Below, one piece after another: positions 20,700 to 33,600 of a stretch of DNA of 64,000 nt. This DNA comes from Scilla litardierei (taxonomy: Eukaryota > Streptophyta > Magnoliopsida > Asparagales > Asparagaceae). The stretch covers positions 354,429,486 to 354,493,485 of the forward strand of contig CM061142.1 in NCBI GenBank assembly GCA_030789695.1. Reading direction: 5' to 3'. The notes below the pieces were generated by a model that saw only the letters and a list, made by a program, of their open reading frames with translations, made no database searches and had not been told where the DNA came from. Both the position numbers and the translations under genes were made by a program. How positions within the stretch are numbered: the stretch's first letter is position 1; every line of letters starts with the position of its first letter.

Positions 20700-22277
20700 A
20701 GATATTCAGAAGCTGAGTATCTTCTACTTTCTGAAGAGGGGGAGCCAGAGAGTTTCCAAGAAGCAGTATCTCACAAGAACAAAGAAAGTTGGATGCAAGC
20801 TATGCAGGATGAGATGGAATCTCTGCAAAAGAATTCTACTTATGAGTTGGCCAAGCTTCCACAAGGAAAGAAGGCGCTGAAAAACAAATGGGTGTTCAAG
20901 CTCAAGAAAGATGGCAACGGAAAGATGGTCAAACATAAAGCTCGGCTGGTAGTCAAAGGATTCCTTCAGAAGAAAGGTATTGACTTTGACGAGATCTGTT
21001 TACCTGTTGTGAAGATGGCTTCAATTCGCGTCATCCTTGTATTGGTAGCCAGGTTAAATTTAGAGCTTGAGCAGATGGATCTCAAGACGACGTTTCTTCA
21101 TGGTGATCTACATGAAGAAATCTACATGGAGTAGCCAGAAGGTTTCAAGGTTTCAGGCAAAGAAAACCTCGTATACAAGCAGAAGAAGAGTCTATACGGC
21201 CTCAAGAAAGCACCACGACAGTGGTACATGAAGTTTGACTCTTTCATGATGAGTCAAGGATACAAAAGGACCGCTGCAGACCAGTGTGATTATATACAGC
21301 AGTTTTCAGACGGTAACTTCGTTTTATTACTTTTATATGTCGACGATATGCTGGTCGTTGGACAAGATGCAACAAAAATCGGCCAGCTAAAGAAGGAACT
21401 CTCTAAGTCTTTTGATATGAAAGACTTAGGTCCGGCTCAACAAATTGTGGGAATGCAAGTAGTACGAGATACGAAACACAACAAGCTATGGCTATATCAG
21501 GAGAAGTACGTTGAACACATGATCAAGAGATTCAAGATGGATCATGCCAAACCAGTTAGCATTCCATTGGCAAACCACTTCATGTTGAGCAGGAGGTCAA
21601 GACATTCATCAAAGAAACAGATGGAGGAGATGTCATCGATACCTTATTCTTCAGCAGTTAGGAGTCTGATGTATGCAATGGTGTGTACACGTCCTGACAT
21701 TGCCCATGCAGTGGGAATGGCGAGCCGATTCCTTTCTAATCCAGGAAAGGAACATTGGGAGGCGGTCAAGTGGATTCATCGATACCTGAAGGGTATTTCA
21801 AAGGCATGTCTGTGCTACGGAGAAGATGATCTAATCTTGGAGGGCTATACAGATTCAGATATGGCTGGAGATCTTGATAGTAGAAAATCTACATCAGGTT
21901 TCGTCTACACTTTTGCAGGGGGGCTGTGTCCTGTCAGTCAAGATTGCAGAAGTGTGTTGCGCTATCCACAACAGAGGTAGAGTATCTTGCAATTACAGAA
22001 GCTGGTAAGGAAATGTTGCTGTTAAAGCGATTTCTCAAAGAATTAAGGATCAAGCAGAATTAAGGAAATGTTGTTGTTGACCAAAAAATCGATTTATCAT
22101 GCTCGGACAAAGCATATCGACATTCTCTATCATTGGATACGCGAGGTGATGGATCAACAGCTGTTGAGACTAGTGAAGATCCACACGAATGAGAATCCAG
22201 CAGATATGTTCACGAAGGTGGTGACGCGGGAGAAGATAGAGCTATGTAGAGACATAACTGGGATGGTTGTTAAGTGA
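20700..22277 (+). pseudogene. T1 reverse transcriptase and RNase H
   Basis: KNKWVFKLKKDGNGKMVKHKAR, LEQMDLKTTFLHGDL, a TAG at 21132-21134, then SLYGLKKAPRQWY and the catalytic YVDDMLVVG (~21340). The usual Ala before FLHG is Thr. RNase H shows YTDSDMAGDLDSRKSTSG (~21850); a frameshift near 21920-21950 moves STTEVEYLAITEAGKEM into another frame. The last block (TKHIDILYHWIRE, NPADMFTKVVT) ends at 22277, close to the polypurine tract. Confidence 0.9.
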
Positions 22278-22295
22278 CAATCACTTGAATGCAGC

Positions 22296-22309
22296 TGGAG
22301 GGGGAGAAT
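22296..22309 (+). other. T1 polypurine tract
   Basis: GGAGGGGGAGAA lies directly before the TG of the 3' LTR, the standard plus-strand primer of LTR retrotransposons. Confidence 0.85.
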
Positions 22310-22803
22310 TGCGTGAAAATTCCAGCTGCAGCAGAGGGCAGCAGCCCTCAAGGGCTACTGGGATAGTCAAAGGGGGGTAGTTGCATCTACCCCCTCCCCC
22401 TTGCTTGTGGTAGTTGCTTCTACCCCTCCCCCTTTGCTTGCCTATAAAAGGGGAGAGGGCTGATGTGTTTTAGATCATCCCAACACACACCAACAACCAG
22501 TACAACAACAAGAGTTGAAGAGTTGTAAGTGTTTCTTCCCGGAGAGAAGAAGTGTGTCCAATTCCTGAGAGGATTGTGAGGAGTTACCCCAGAGAGGGAA
22601 GTTACCAAGAGAGGGAAGTTACCCAGGGAGGTAAAAGTTGTATTGAGTTTTTTTGGTGTTTACCCTAGAGTGTGTAAAGTTATTTCCTAGTGAGAAATAT
22701 TGAACCCTTTTTTTACTCTCCAATTTTTATTGTTTTACCGTGATCAGTATTTTTACTGTTTTACTGTAATCAGTAAGTCTTCTAGTGATCAGTGAGAATC
22801 ACA
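22310..22803 (+). repeat. T1 3' LTR
   Basis: TGCGTGAAAATTCC...GAGAATCACA, 494 bp, matching the 5' LTR with scattered differences. TATA box at 22443-22450. The 88-bp flanking repeat begins two bases after it. Confidence 0.9.
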
Positions 22804-22805
22804 AC

Positions 22806-22893
22806 ACATGTATCATCATGGCAACTCACTAACATGTGTCCTGAAGAAAATCTTGTGATAGCATCTTCTTAAATGATGGCAATAACAATTGAA
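22806..22893. repeat. 88-bp direct repeat, right copy (flank of T1)
   Basis: Second copy of 17518-17605, starting two bases after the T1 3' LTR. Identical except for a few substitutions. Confidence 0.9.
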
Positions 22894-24254
22894 CATATCA
22901 AGAGAGTTTGTTACTTTCACTTGTTTGCTTGAGCTATTTTCAGTCTTTGAGTTGCAAAAGTGTTGCTTCGTCCAAACTATAGTATTTTTTCCTCCCACAA
23001 AACTGGATGACAGTGAAGATGACTTGTGCTTTCTGCATTCAGTCACCCAAGCTAAAGATATGTTGTTCATCCAAAAAAGAATTAACTGGTTTTTCGCTTT
23101 GTTTGCATATTCACCCTTGATATCTGATTTGTAGCTTTTCAGATGAAAATTATCAGGTCTGTATTGGGACTCTTGCATAGAGACATGGGCATGGCTGATC
23201 CCCCATGGAGTTAGACCCAACAATTTGAACTCGAACTGACAAGCAAACCCGAACTGAACATGGCTAAAATTATTGTGTGAACTCCCAAGGTGGTGGTTTT
23301 ATTATGTGAACAGTGAACAAAGCGTCACCCTTTTTCACATGTTAACAGTAAGAAGGACCCATTGGACTGTTCATATGATTATTTGATTGTGTTCGTGTGT
23401 GACAAGTACACAACCGTTCTTCTCCTTGGAACTGGAAACACCTGACTTAACCCCTCACTGCAAGGCGACACGAGTCTAACATTAAAAATTATGTGCTGGT
23501 AGAAAAAGCTAGATGAAACACTATCCCAGCACAAACAAACACAGAAGCTGCCCCACTCCAAAGGCAAGTGTTAGCAACAATCCACCAACCCCCCTATTAG
23601 TGGGCTGACAATCCACCAAACTCACTAATTGTTTATTAAACACAAGGAGAAACGAGTAGAGGAAACATGTTTTTGTATCCTAATTTTGAAACTGATTTAT
23701 ATTTATACCCATCCAATTCCAAGATCTCCAATTTTGAAATCGGCTTGAAGCATTGTATAGCTGCAAGTAAATGTGGCATTTCCATTCCAATGGAATGATT
23801 AGAAACCTATGACATTCGACAAGAAAACATTGTAATACCATATGAACCAAGCTCATCGGCCGGCATGACATTTCTATTATGGTATGAAGTGTATCATCTT
23901 ATTGTTTAAAGCAAATTTCAAACAACCACATGGTATGAAGTATAGAATGCACTTTCATGTTTTGTTGTTGGGGTTTTGGGGACCCTTGGAAAAATCGAAC
24001 ATATAGAAGAACGAAAAATCAAATACATGCCCAAGAAGTGGAGTCGTCGTCGATCAAATTTAGCATACATCCATATGGCACTGATAGATAAATTCACTAT
24101 GTGAATGTAATTCAAAATTACTTTACAATCACTCATGTCACCAATAATCTCTCACATTTCTTACATACAATAACTCTCCATCTTATGGCGTCCAAAGTCT
24201 CCAAAATCTCCATCCTATTTTACACCTTAATAAACACACACAAACACACATACA
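22894..24254. other. Unassigned host segment right of T1
   Basis: No recognised gene, RNA or element. Frames up to 135 codons exist on both strands but show no known motifs. The 3' end becomes (CA)-rich at ~24236-24254, just before a MITE. Confidence 0.5.
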
Positions 24255-24618
24255 CATGAGAATAATGGGTATCATATGTCACGTGTGGCTAATTCTCATA
24301 TGCAGCATCTAAAACTCAATCCCCACCCACATCCCCGTATTCTTTTCAAAAGATCTAACCCGTTCATTTTGATCTTCATATTCTGAAACCTAAAAACACC
24401 GAATATCGTGTGAACCCAGGTGATTTTGCTAATTCATCCATCCATCACAAAATATTCTATTCTTACTGTTAAATTTGTGACGGGTGAATGAACGATTAAA
24501 ACTGCTTGGGTTCATCCAATATCTGGTATTTTGATGTTTTAGAATATAAAAGTCAAAATGAATGATTTTGATCAATCAAAAAATATAGGAGGGTAGAGTT
24601 TCGTGGTCAAATATGATC
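24255..24618. mobile_element. Palindromic MITE (Micron-like family member)
   Basis: Imperfect full-length palindrome of about 365 bp. The outer part has GTGTGGCTAATTCTCATATG facing a right end whose complement is TGTGGCTAAGGATCATAT. Inner arms contain GTTCATTTTGATCTTCATATTCTGAAACC and its inverse. It adjoins a CA-rich microsatellite on the left. It shares internal sequence (CATTCATTYGNCTCACAAA-like block and inverse) with 61391-61770 and shares architecture with 44485-44872. No ORF. Confidence 0.65.
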
Positions 24619-24625
24619 CTTAGCC

Positions 24626-25508
24626 ACATATTGTTGGGAGATGTGTATGCCCTCGAGGCAATTTATCTCTATGTATACGTACAAATATCTTGTTCTAAAT
24701 AACAGTAATCTGTTTGGTAAGAATTTACTTAAGTAAATAAATAATGTAGTCTCCATTAGAACTTAGGTAAATTCTTGAGACTAAGTGTGAGGTCAAACAA
24801 GTAACAAGATGGAGATCTCAATCATGGAGAAGTGCTTGACCATTTGTAGCATAAGTCTAAAATGGTTCGTGATCGTAGATATTTAAAGAAAAGTATATCG
24901 ACACATCGGATAGACCATTGTATCTTTGTCTTCACCATGGATTGGTGATGATGATCTCATGGTCGTTTGACTTAGCGAAGTCGAAGACAAGATAGCGAAG
25001 TCGAAGACAAGATGGCGAAGTCGGAGACGAGACACATGTGCTCATTAGAGAATGAGTTCACTGAACGACCCAACGTGAGTTATCACATGGTTAACATAAA
25101 CTTAACTGTCATTGATATCTCTTAGTGCTGATAGGTAAGTTGGTCCTTATACTTGATATCATTGTACAAACTTGTACGTAAATGGTATCACTTAGATCTT
25201 CGACCTAGCTTCGATGTAAGGCATGTCGAAAGATCTTAGGTTGGGTGATACTTGAAGCGTGCAAGGAGAGTAATGACCAAGAGAGTATTCGTTTCTCTTG
25301 TTTATGGAGAGTTAGTGTCACATGTGTTAGTTCGGTCTTTAGTAAAAACTTTGGCCAAAGTATGTTGGAAGAAGTCCAATATTAATAGACTAAAGACCAA
25401 TGTAGACTAATCGATTTCAAGCTATTATGGTTAATAGTTGAGCATACCCTAGGCTAGGCTAAGCGACATAATTATGACGAATGGACTAAAACTGCGGTAT
25501 TCATCACG
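24626..25508 (+). repeat. C2-family LTR, left half (split by the LARD)
   Basis: It starts TGTTGGGAGATGTG and is homologous, in reverse complement, to the outer ~1 kb of the C2 LTR (shared blocks include GGCAATTTATC, the GAAGTCGAAGAC/GTCTCCGACTTC region and AAAGATCTTAGGTTGGG). The LARD interrupts it at 25514 and it resumes at 38472. Confidence 0.75.
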
Positions 25509-25513
25509 GACAC
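25509..25513. other. LARD target site duplication, left (GACAC)
   Basis: GACAC immediately before the left LTR. The same five bases directly follow the right LTR at 38467-38471, the signature of one integration event. Confidence 0.85.
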
Positions 25514-28500
25514 TATCACGCCCCGCTTCCCAAAACTATGGAGTCGAAGCGTGACTAAGGTCCGCTTGGACCGGAGCTGTGAAGCTTGGACCCAATAAGC
25601 GTCTGTAGGGGTACCATTCAAAAAAATTCAGGTTCTTGCATATACATAATCAGGAACAACAAAAGTACAGAAAGAAAAGAATGCATTCATTTTATGATAG
25701 AGATAATATTCAGCAAATGACAAGTCTAATAAAGGGAGCCTAAGTATGGCAACAAACTGCAGAAAAGGAAACTAATAGTGCAAAGCACCCAACCTAGGCA
25801 GAGAGTAAAGTGGTGCTACTCACCCAGACTAAAAAGTAATAACCTTTGGAAGTCTGCAATGGTGGGAAACGTCTAAGTCTGGTCCTCATCAGGTACGTCC
25901 TCCGGGTCGACGTCCTCGGGCTTCACATAGTCCGGTAAGTCTGCCTCGTCCACGGACTCCGGCTCGACACCTGGCATACAGCACCCAAGAGAAAAGGAAC
26001 TGTACGTCAGGTAAATTCTACAAAGGAGGGTTAGACTTTATTGCAAGTGTAAGGTAATTTAAAAGCAACATTTTACTGTTGGATTAACATGCTGGGTTTA
26101 TGACATGGCAGTTATACTACACAGAAAGTAAAACGGTGAAGGAACAGTAAACACGATAAACAGTAGTCGTAGCGTGTGCTACCGACTATGGGACTAACTT
26201 AAACGGGACAAGACAAGACAAGACACGTGTGACTCGAAGGTTTCACGCCTTACGGTTCGAGGGGGATTAGACTCTCTCCCCGTGCGCACGCTCAACCCTA
26301 CCCCACCCAAGTGCACAAGACAAGTCAGTATAACGGATCACTCACTCTTTGGTGAGTGCCCTATTGCCCGCAGGCTATGTATCCGTACAAGAAATCAATC
26401 ACTCTCTGATGAGTGCCTTATTGCCCTCAGGCTGTGTATCCGTACAAGGGGTCACTCACTCTCAGTTGAGTGCCATATTGCCTGCAGGCTGTATAACATG
26501 ACACGACATGACAAGTAAGGAAGTGTTCTTCTAGGAGGTCCACACGCACGCACACACAGGAAAACCCTAAGGTGTCAGTTGTTGTTATTGCGCTTACACT
26601 TCATCGTCAAGTCTAAACTGTCAAGGGGGTCCTGGACGCTATCATTTCACGTCTGGTTCTCTTTGTTTATGTTTTTAACAGTTCTATGAGTCTATGGCCT
26701 AAACACGGCGGAAGGTATAAGTGAATACACTTGCCTGCGGTGGCGAGTGTGTCGTCTGTCTGGAGCGTCCCGTCGAAGCGTCCCGTCGGCGATGGTCCGT
26801 CTGAAACAGGATCACGGCGATGTCAGATCACGCTTTTTGTCAATCCTATTACGGTTTGTTTCTAAATTTGGCGGGACTACCCTAACAGTCAAAAAGTCAT
26901 GTCTTTTGATGATTTTGTTCAGTCTAGATCGACATCTATGCTATGTGCAAAGAAATTCAGTTCGTTCGTCGATTTCCTATGGTGGACAACGTTTTAAAGA
27001 TGCAGAAAATAACTTTAGTTCACGTTGACAAATTTTAGATTAGGTTTTACGTTTTGCTACAGGTGGGTTCTTACTGCACGTTAGGGGACTAACCTTTTGA
27101 CGTCGACCAAAAAGCGGATGTCGGGTCTGAATGGTGATGTGTTGGCGTCGTCTGCAGCGTCTCGGCCGCGGGTAGTGCAGCGAGACACCTCTAGACAGCG
27201 AGGTGGTGGCACGGACATATCTGCGTCATTCGGATCCAATATCAGTTTAATGAAATTTACTTATTAGAAGTATGACTCGTACTACATACATGCATATGGA
27301 TATATAAAACTTATTAAACCTTACGGTTATATCAAATAATAATCTTATCATAACACATGGATTATTTGTATATATAGTTACTGATTAGTGGGTACTATTA
27401 ATTAACAGTACTGTCCAGTTACTGACCCTACTCATTTGATAAATTGGTAACACCAAACTTATAATCATTTTTATATATATAACACATCTTAGAGGGTACC
27501 AACCTATATGATTTATCAAAGATCTAAGCTCCTTGGATACCAGTTAAGCTAGGGTACAGATAATATCTAGTTGGAAATTAAAAAATATACTTAGGATAAA
27601 ACTTACCTAACTTCCATTCTTCATCGTGGTATTTCTTAGCAGTAGGGAAGAAGCACGGCAGGGCGAGGGACGGCGCACGACAGAAGCAGGCGACCAGGCA
27701 GCGGCGCCGGACGGTGGCCTGACAGCTAGGGCGCACGGCAGGGCGGCAGTAAACATTGCGGCTGTGCAGCAGCGCCTGGGTGGAGTGCGGCTTGAGGGAT
27801 GGCCGACGCCTTGGGAGGAGAGGTGCAACAAGGTGGAAGATCGAGGGCTGGGCGTGGATCTGGTGGCGAGTTCTGTGGAGGGGATCGGCAGTCCTGGAGG
27901 GTGTCGGGGAGGAAGACGCCGCCTGGCGGTGTTGCCGTTTGCTGAGAAGAGAGGAAGGCAGCGGTTGGCATGAAGGGAGAATAGGGGAGGCTGCCACGAG
28001 GCGTGTGCAGAGTCGATGGGGATGAGGGCTATCTTGTGTGGAGGAGGGAAGATAGTTTCGTCGGGATGTGGGCTGTCGGCGACTGGAGAGGTGGCCGGAG
28101 GTCGTCGTAGGCGACTGGACGGTTGTGTCTGGGTTTGGGCGGAGGCGGTAAACAGGGGCTAGGTCCGGTGGCTTGCAAGGGATGACGAGGTGATAGGGGA
28201 TGGTTGGAGGTCTGGTCGTCGGTGAGAGCAGTCAGAGTTGGGTGGCGGAGCGCTGGCTTTAGGGGAGTGCGGGGGAAACTGGTCGGAAAAAGGAGAGGAG
28301 AGTCGGTGGGTTGTGGCGGCGGAGAGTTCCTTCGTTCGCTTATGAAATAGGGGAGGGAGATGAAGCTTCGTGTTTTAAAAAGGAATTGTATGCAAGATTT
28401 GAGGGCCTGGGGATTTAATATTGGTTATAGGTTATTTGTAGAGGAGAGTTTGAGGGAGAGAGATGATGCTGGGATTTATTTTGTGAGGCTGTCAAGTTTT

Positions 28501-29034
28501 TCGCCCTAGGTTTTTCTTTTGTTCAGTTCTGTAGAATGGGTTAGAGAGAGAACGTGTGAGAGGGTGTGGACACGTGGGAGAGTGGGGTATGTGAAAAATG
28601 TGGGAGGGGATTGTGGGATTCGGTTGGGATCAGATGGGGATAAGGGTGGTTAAGATCCTAAAATATCAATTAGTTAATATTTAGGGTTTTTAAAGTAATA
28701 AAAGTCATTAAATTTTTGTTTTTAAAAATATATCTCAATACGAAAACAGGTTATTTCTATTTCAATATCAATGACCTTTAGCATTTTGAATTAAAACTTT
28801 TAGTGAAAAAATTAAGTTAATAATTAGAAAATCAAGTTATTACAACTCTACCCCTGGTATCCAAAAATAATAAATAATATACCGGGGCGATCGCGCCTCC
28901 GAGAGGGTCACAATTACTAGGTCCGGTCACACGTCTGATCTACGAAAAAGTAATAATAAAACCAAACGCAAAAGAATACACAAACAATAGCAAGATACGA
29001 ATTAGAGACACATGACTGAAAAGTGGTCGTTACA
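25514..29034 (-). repeat. LARD left LTR (3' LTR), 3521 bp
   Basis: TATCACGCCCCGCTTCC (first TG mutated to TA) to ...AGTGGTCGTTACA. Near-identical over its length to 34886-38466. It carries three units of the ~57-bp repeat (26338-26510). GC-rich frames of 115-140 codons on both strands at ~27580-28000 recur in the other LTR but show no protein family and are not called as genes. Confidence 0.9.
26338..26510. repeat. 57-bp tandem repeat, three units (left LARD LTR)
   Basis: Units start with TCACTCACTC-like sequence at 26338, 26396 and 26452 and contain GGTGAGTGCCCTATTGC...CAGGCTGTGTATCCGTACAA. TCACTCACTC and GAGTGAGT-like halves give each unit a small hairpin. Confidence 0.9.
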
Positions 29035-30649
29035 TTCTACCCACCTTAGAAATGATTCCGTCCTCAGAATCACTTATACTAATAATAATAACTATATACA
29101 CTTATGCCTACAACTCCCACATTCCACATACTGATCGCTAATCCTACAACTTCAATCAGCGTTCCTTTAATAACCCATCATAACTTCTCTATCACTGAAT
29201 AAGCTACAATTAGAACCACATCCTAGCACCTGACTATAGCTCCCCATAACCGTGTACCAATCAACGATCATCTCGTCTCCAATATAGCATCCATCATATC
29301 GACTCATAAATCAAATCTCTATCATCAATGAACCATCGAACCACATCTATCCTTACCCCTATCATCTAATCTCCTAACCATACCAAATCCGTCTACCTAA
29401 TCATCCATTCATCTCAACACGGCGTGACGTCAACTTAATAATCAAGTCTTGATGCTTTAAATGTTCTCCTCATTTCATGATCACTCTAAATCGTACTATC
29501 CCTTCCTAGCTACTCATATGTACCTCTCGTCCAAGTTTCGGATCGATTAAGTACTCATCTCCCTGTATATAATTTCATCCAACCAAAATTCTCCATTGAG
29601 TCAGTCACACATCGGTATTATAAATAAGTCTTGGACACCGCGTTCTTTTCATCCGAAAGAAATCTAATCTAATATCCTTGTGTTCCAAAATCAATTAATC
29701 ATCGCTACCACATATCCCATCTCACTCTAAGCCTACCCGCAAACATAACCCTATAACAGTAATAGCTAGTACTAACAATATCATAACAATCAAAAACACA
29801 CACTCCCGAAGAGGGAAGGAAAAGAAAAGAAAGTTTTAAGCCCAAAGTCATAATTTAAAAACATGTGGGAAAAGAACAGGTAGGGTTGTGGTATTGGTCG
29901 AGGAAGGATAAGGGTTTGTGATCTTGTGTGGCTAGTTTCAAAACTTCAAAGATTTGGTTTAAAAGAAAACAAAAGTTTTGATACAATCGCATGCAGCCAA
30001 GATAAGCTATACTATAATACAAAAACCAAGTCTAAGGAATTGCATGTTATGACGCTATCCATGCCTATATGAATACCATTATTCAGACAACTCCATACGT
30101 ATATCACGGTTAACACTGAGTATACATCCAAGACATAAGAGACAATCATTAAGATCCTAAGGGTGGCACACTCAAACATGTCCACACACTCTACCTATAA
30201 ACATGCACCACGACGACATCACAAAACCAATGGGCCCACTACTAAACTAGAGACGACACAAGCAACTACAAGCACTAATGTCTACATAAAAGAAAGGGAA
30301 CCGAAACCAAAAGCGAAACGAAACCAGATCGGAAAGAACGAGTTTGGATAAGGCAAGGATAAGGAGATAACTGGTTGGATGGGACTAAGATATTGCTCAA
30401 AATAATTAAAGAGATGGAAGAAAGGATTACATTTAAAATTTGATATCATATAATTATATACTTATAAAAATATGTAGAAAAAGTGAGCAGATGGAAGAAA
30501 ACTACAACTCGGAAAAGAGTTAGACGAAGGAATTAAAGAGTAGGGTGAGGTAGCGATTGTTTTGCAAATGAAAATAGGTTTCTACAAAGATGTTTTAGAA
30601 ATGTGAGCACGATGTACATAGAACTGATATATATATATATATATATATA
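29035..30649. other. LARD interior, left part
   Basis: No ORF of note and no gag or pol motif. The + strand is strikingly pyrimidine- and A-rich (many ATC/CAT/CTA words), then AAG-rich towards 29760-30560. A (TA)n tract at ~30629-30649 received the Helitron. Confidence 0.6.
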
Positions 30650-33600
30650 CTAGTCATAACCCGTGCCCGCGGGCACGGTTCATTTAAGATTTCCCCCGCA
30701 AAAATCATTGTTCCCCGAAAAATTATTTTCACAGCCAAATGTGGAACAACAAATTGGGCGCAGGCGCCTTCGACACAGAACAAAAAATTCGACGTCGAAC
30801 AACAAATTTGGCGCCCGCGCCATCGGCACGGAACAACAAATTAGCATAAAAAAATTTAGCGGGCGCCTTCGGCGTGGGCGCCGAACCACGTCCAATCAAT
30901 TAATTAACTATAATTAACAATTAAAGAAAAGCCAATAACATTGTAATCTTCACCAAAATTAGTGGCCTCTCGAGGTTCCCTATTCTTAAGCAAGCCCTCG
31001 AGAGGGTTTAGTTGATCCATGATTTATGTTTCATCTTTCTTTTCCTTTTTGTTTGTTTTGAGAAAGATATCAATCAATTCCAATCTTTCTTTTTCTATTT
31101 TTTCCGATCGAGATGTATGCATCCATGGATCTATATGTGAAAATCCTGTATTTTCCGAAAATTTTAGGTAGAGAGATTTTGAGAGAGATTTCCAACCAAC
31201 AATTTAATTTTACAGTCAATGATATTATTGGATCAACAATTTGATATTTTCATAGAGTACAAAGAGAAGGCAAGAGTTATAACCTATGGGCAAATTTTTC
31301 ATTATAAACCAAAAAAATTGTTGATCAAACGCTTTCATTCAAACTCGGATCAATCTCCACAACATAGCAAAAGAATTTCGAAAGTCCCACCAGGAACAAA
31401 TTGGAAGAAAAAAACAACAAATTTGAACTCCCAAATCATTTTACCATCCCAGTCTGGTGAGTGATACCATTTAACCTACATTTCTTAAGTATATCAAAGC
31501 AAATGCTATTTACTAATTATATACATTATTTTTTTTCAAATTTTCAAACCAAAAGTTAGTTTTCCCCCTTGATAGGTCTTGATTATACAATCTCAGACAA
31601 AAATGAAGGAACTTCATCGATCCAGAAGTTACACAAAACTGACTTTACATCAACTAAAAGTCTTGATTATACAAAAAATAATCAAATTACTCAAGAATAA
31701 CATCCAAGACCTCATCTTTTGCCTTTTGGATAATGTCAGTCATATAACAAAATAAAAATGATGAGCAAGACCTTTTCTATTATACAACTGGACAAAACAA
31801 AAATGCATACATGCCCCTTTAGATCAGGCAAAACATTTGCGCAAATAACAAAATAAAATCTATTATACAACTTGGGCTTTCCCCTTTCTTCAATTTCTTC
31901 TCAGGCTTATAAGGAAGTAAGCTGTCACCCCCTTTTTTCTTCACTTTCTTTGTTAAGCAAGCTGTCACCCATCATTGCTGAGCAAGCCAACATGCAAAGA
32001 TATGATATTCATCAATGTCTTCTTCACTTTCTTCTCAGGCTTCTACGCATCTTTCTTCACCACCAACATGCGATTCACACACAAAACCCCAACCACCAAC
32101 CTGTGATCCACATCACACATCAAAACTATTAACAGCTAGGAATTCCAACTAAACATTCTGGAGGTGTTGAAATGCATAGAGGCTATGTCAAAAGGATCAA
32201 TTATGCACATTTCACATTAAAGTAGCATCAAAATAAATGTATGTAAAGAAATTTAACATCTATTTTTGTGGTAGTATAAATTGAACAAATAAATCAACCA
32301 TCATGATTGAACAATTACTATATGCAGAAACAAAATTGATATGCAATTATCATTTTCGATTATCTCCCTTTGGTCATTCTGATTATAGATTTAAAAACAA
32401 AAGTTTTGGTATTTGAAAGTCAAATGAAACTTATTCACCTTGTTGCCCCCCATTTGAAAGTCAAGTGAAACTTATTCACCTTGTTTCCCCCAATGTAGAA
32501 GAAAAAAAGCAAATCTGCTTGCAGGAAAAAAGAATTTAGTTGCATTTAGTTTCAAATAGCTCGGTCACAAATGTGCAGTATCATGTAATCCATGTTGATT
32601 CATCTTTTGGAGCTCCAGATTGTGCTCCCTTATCGACCCCCTGTCTCATCGCGGCGTCGTTCAAACCCATCGATTCCACATGACAAAACTACCAAAAGAT
32701 TCAAGAACCAAAAAAATCAGAAACTTTGCAAATCCAAATACAAACAAAAGGAGCAGAGGCCGTAGGAATACCATCCAGTGAAGTTATGCCTATTACGAAG
32801 CATTTATCAGTACAACAATCCAAGACATAAAACCAATATAAGAAGAAGCAGCATAATTTTTATAGTTGCTACCAGTGGCATGTCTATAGAGTAATGTAAA
32901 CAAATTATTATAACCATGATTATTGACATAAGATAACCCTAAAAAAGTTCAGTAAATCCGAATTGAAGATCATGGGCTGGTTCTCGCGTCAGTGTTCGAG
33001 AGCCCAAGAGGGATACAACTGAATCTTGATCACCACTGATGGCATAAGAAATTTTCAATTTTCCATATGAGTTGAATTAATGGTATCAATATGGACAAAT
33101 AAACTCTTAACCTGAAAATTAAAACCGGTATCAATTAAAACGCGATGGCCAAGCCGATCTCGACAGTCCAAGCAAGTTGCTGCTTCAGAATTCGTTGATT
33201 CGTTGATTCGCTGCTTCAAAATTAAAACCGGTATCCTCCTCCGACCTCAACCTCGTCGCAAGCTGCTGCTGTAATTCGTTGATTCGTTGATTCGTTGGCA
33301 GGGACCTCAGCATCGACCGCACCTACAAAACCCCTTAAAATTTAACCGAAAATTCATCAAAAACAGCAATTTTGGGGCGCAAGATCTTACCCAAGGCGAG
33401 ATTCCTGCTTGAAGCTCTATGCTGAAGATGATGCTCCAGCAATTTTGAGATGCTCTAGGCGATATCTTACCAAAAATCGCGTTTTGATGCTCGAATTTGC
33501 TGAGATCTCCTGTTTATGCTCGAATTTGAAGCTCTCCTGTTGAAGATGGAGAAAGATGAAGATTGAGAGAGATGGAGATGGAAGGGGAGATATATGGAGA

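Larger units (their letters stand above)
17607..22803 (+). mobile_element. T1: near-complete Tork-like Ty1/copia retrotransposon
   Basis: 5' LTR (17665-18157, with an extra partial copy from 17607), primer site, gag-PR-INT-RT-RNase H (18266 to ~22277), polypurine tract and 3' LTR (22310-22803). About 5.14 kb measured between the matching LTR ends. Domain order and motifs are copia. At least six stops or frameshifts make it non-autonomous. The LTRs are 493 and 494 bp and differ at scattered bases, so it is not brand new. The expected 5-bp target duplication is absent; an 88-bp repeat flanks it instead. Confidence 0.9.

Noticed and set aside
22816..23223. 135-codon minus strand frame
   Set aside because: No family resemblance; it includes the 88-bp duplicated flank of T1, so it is not a conserved gene.
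27578..28025. GC-rich frames of 74-139 codons on both strands, repeated at 37021-37456
   Set aside because: They lie at the same place in both LARD LTRs, differ between copies by frame-disturbing changes in some frames, and have no recognisable domain. Explained by base composition.
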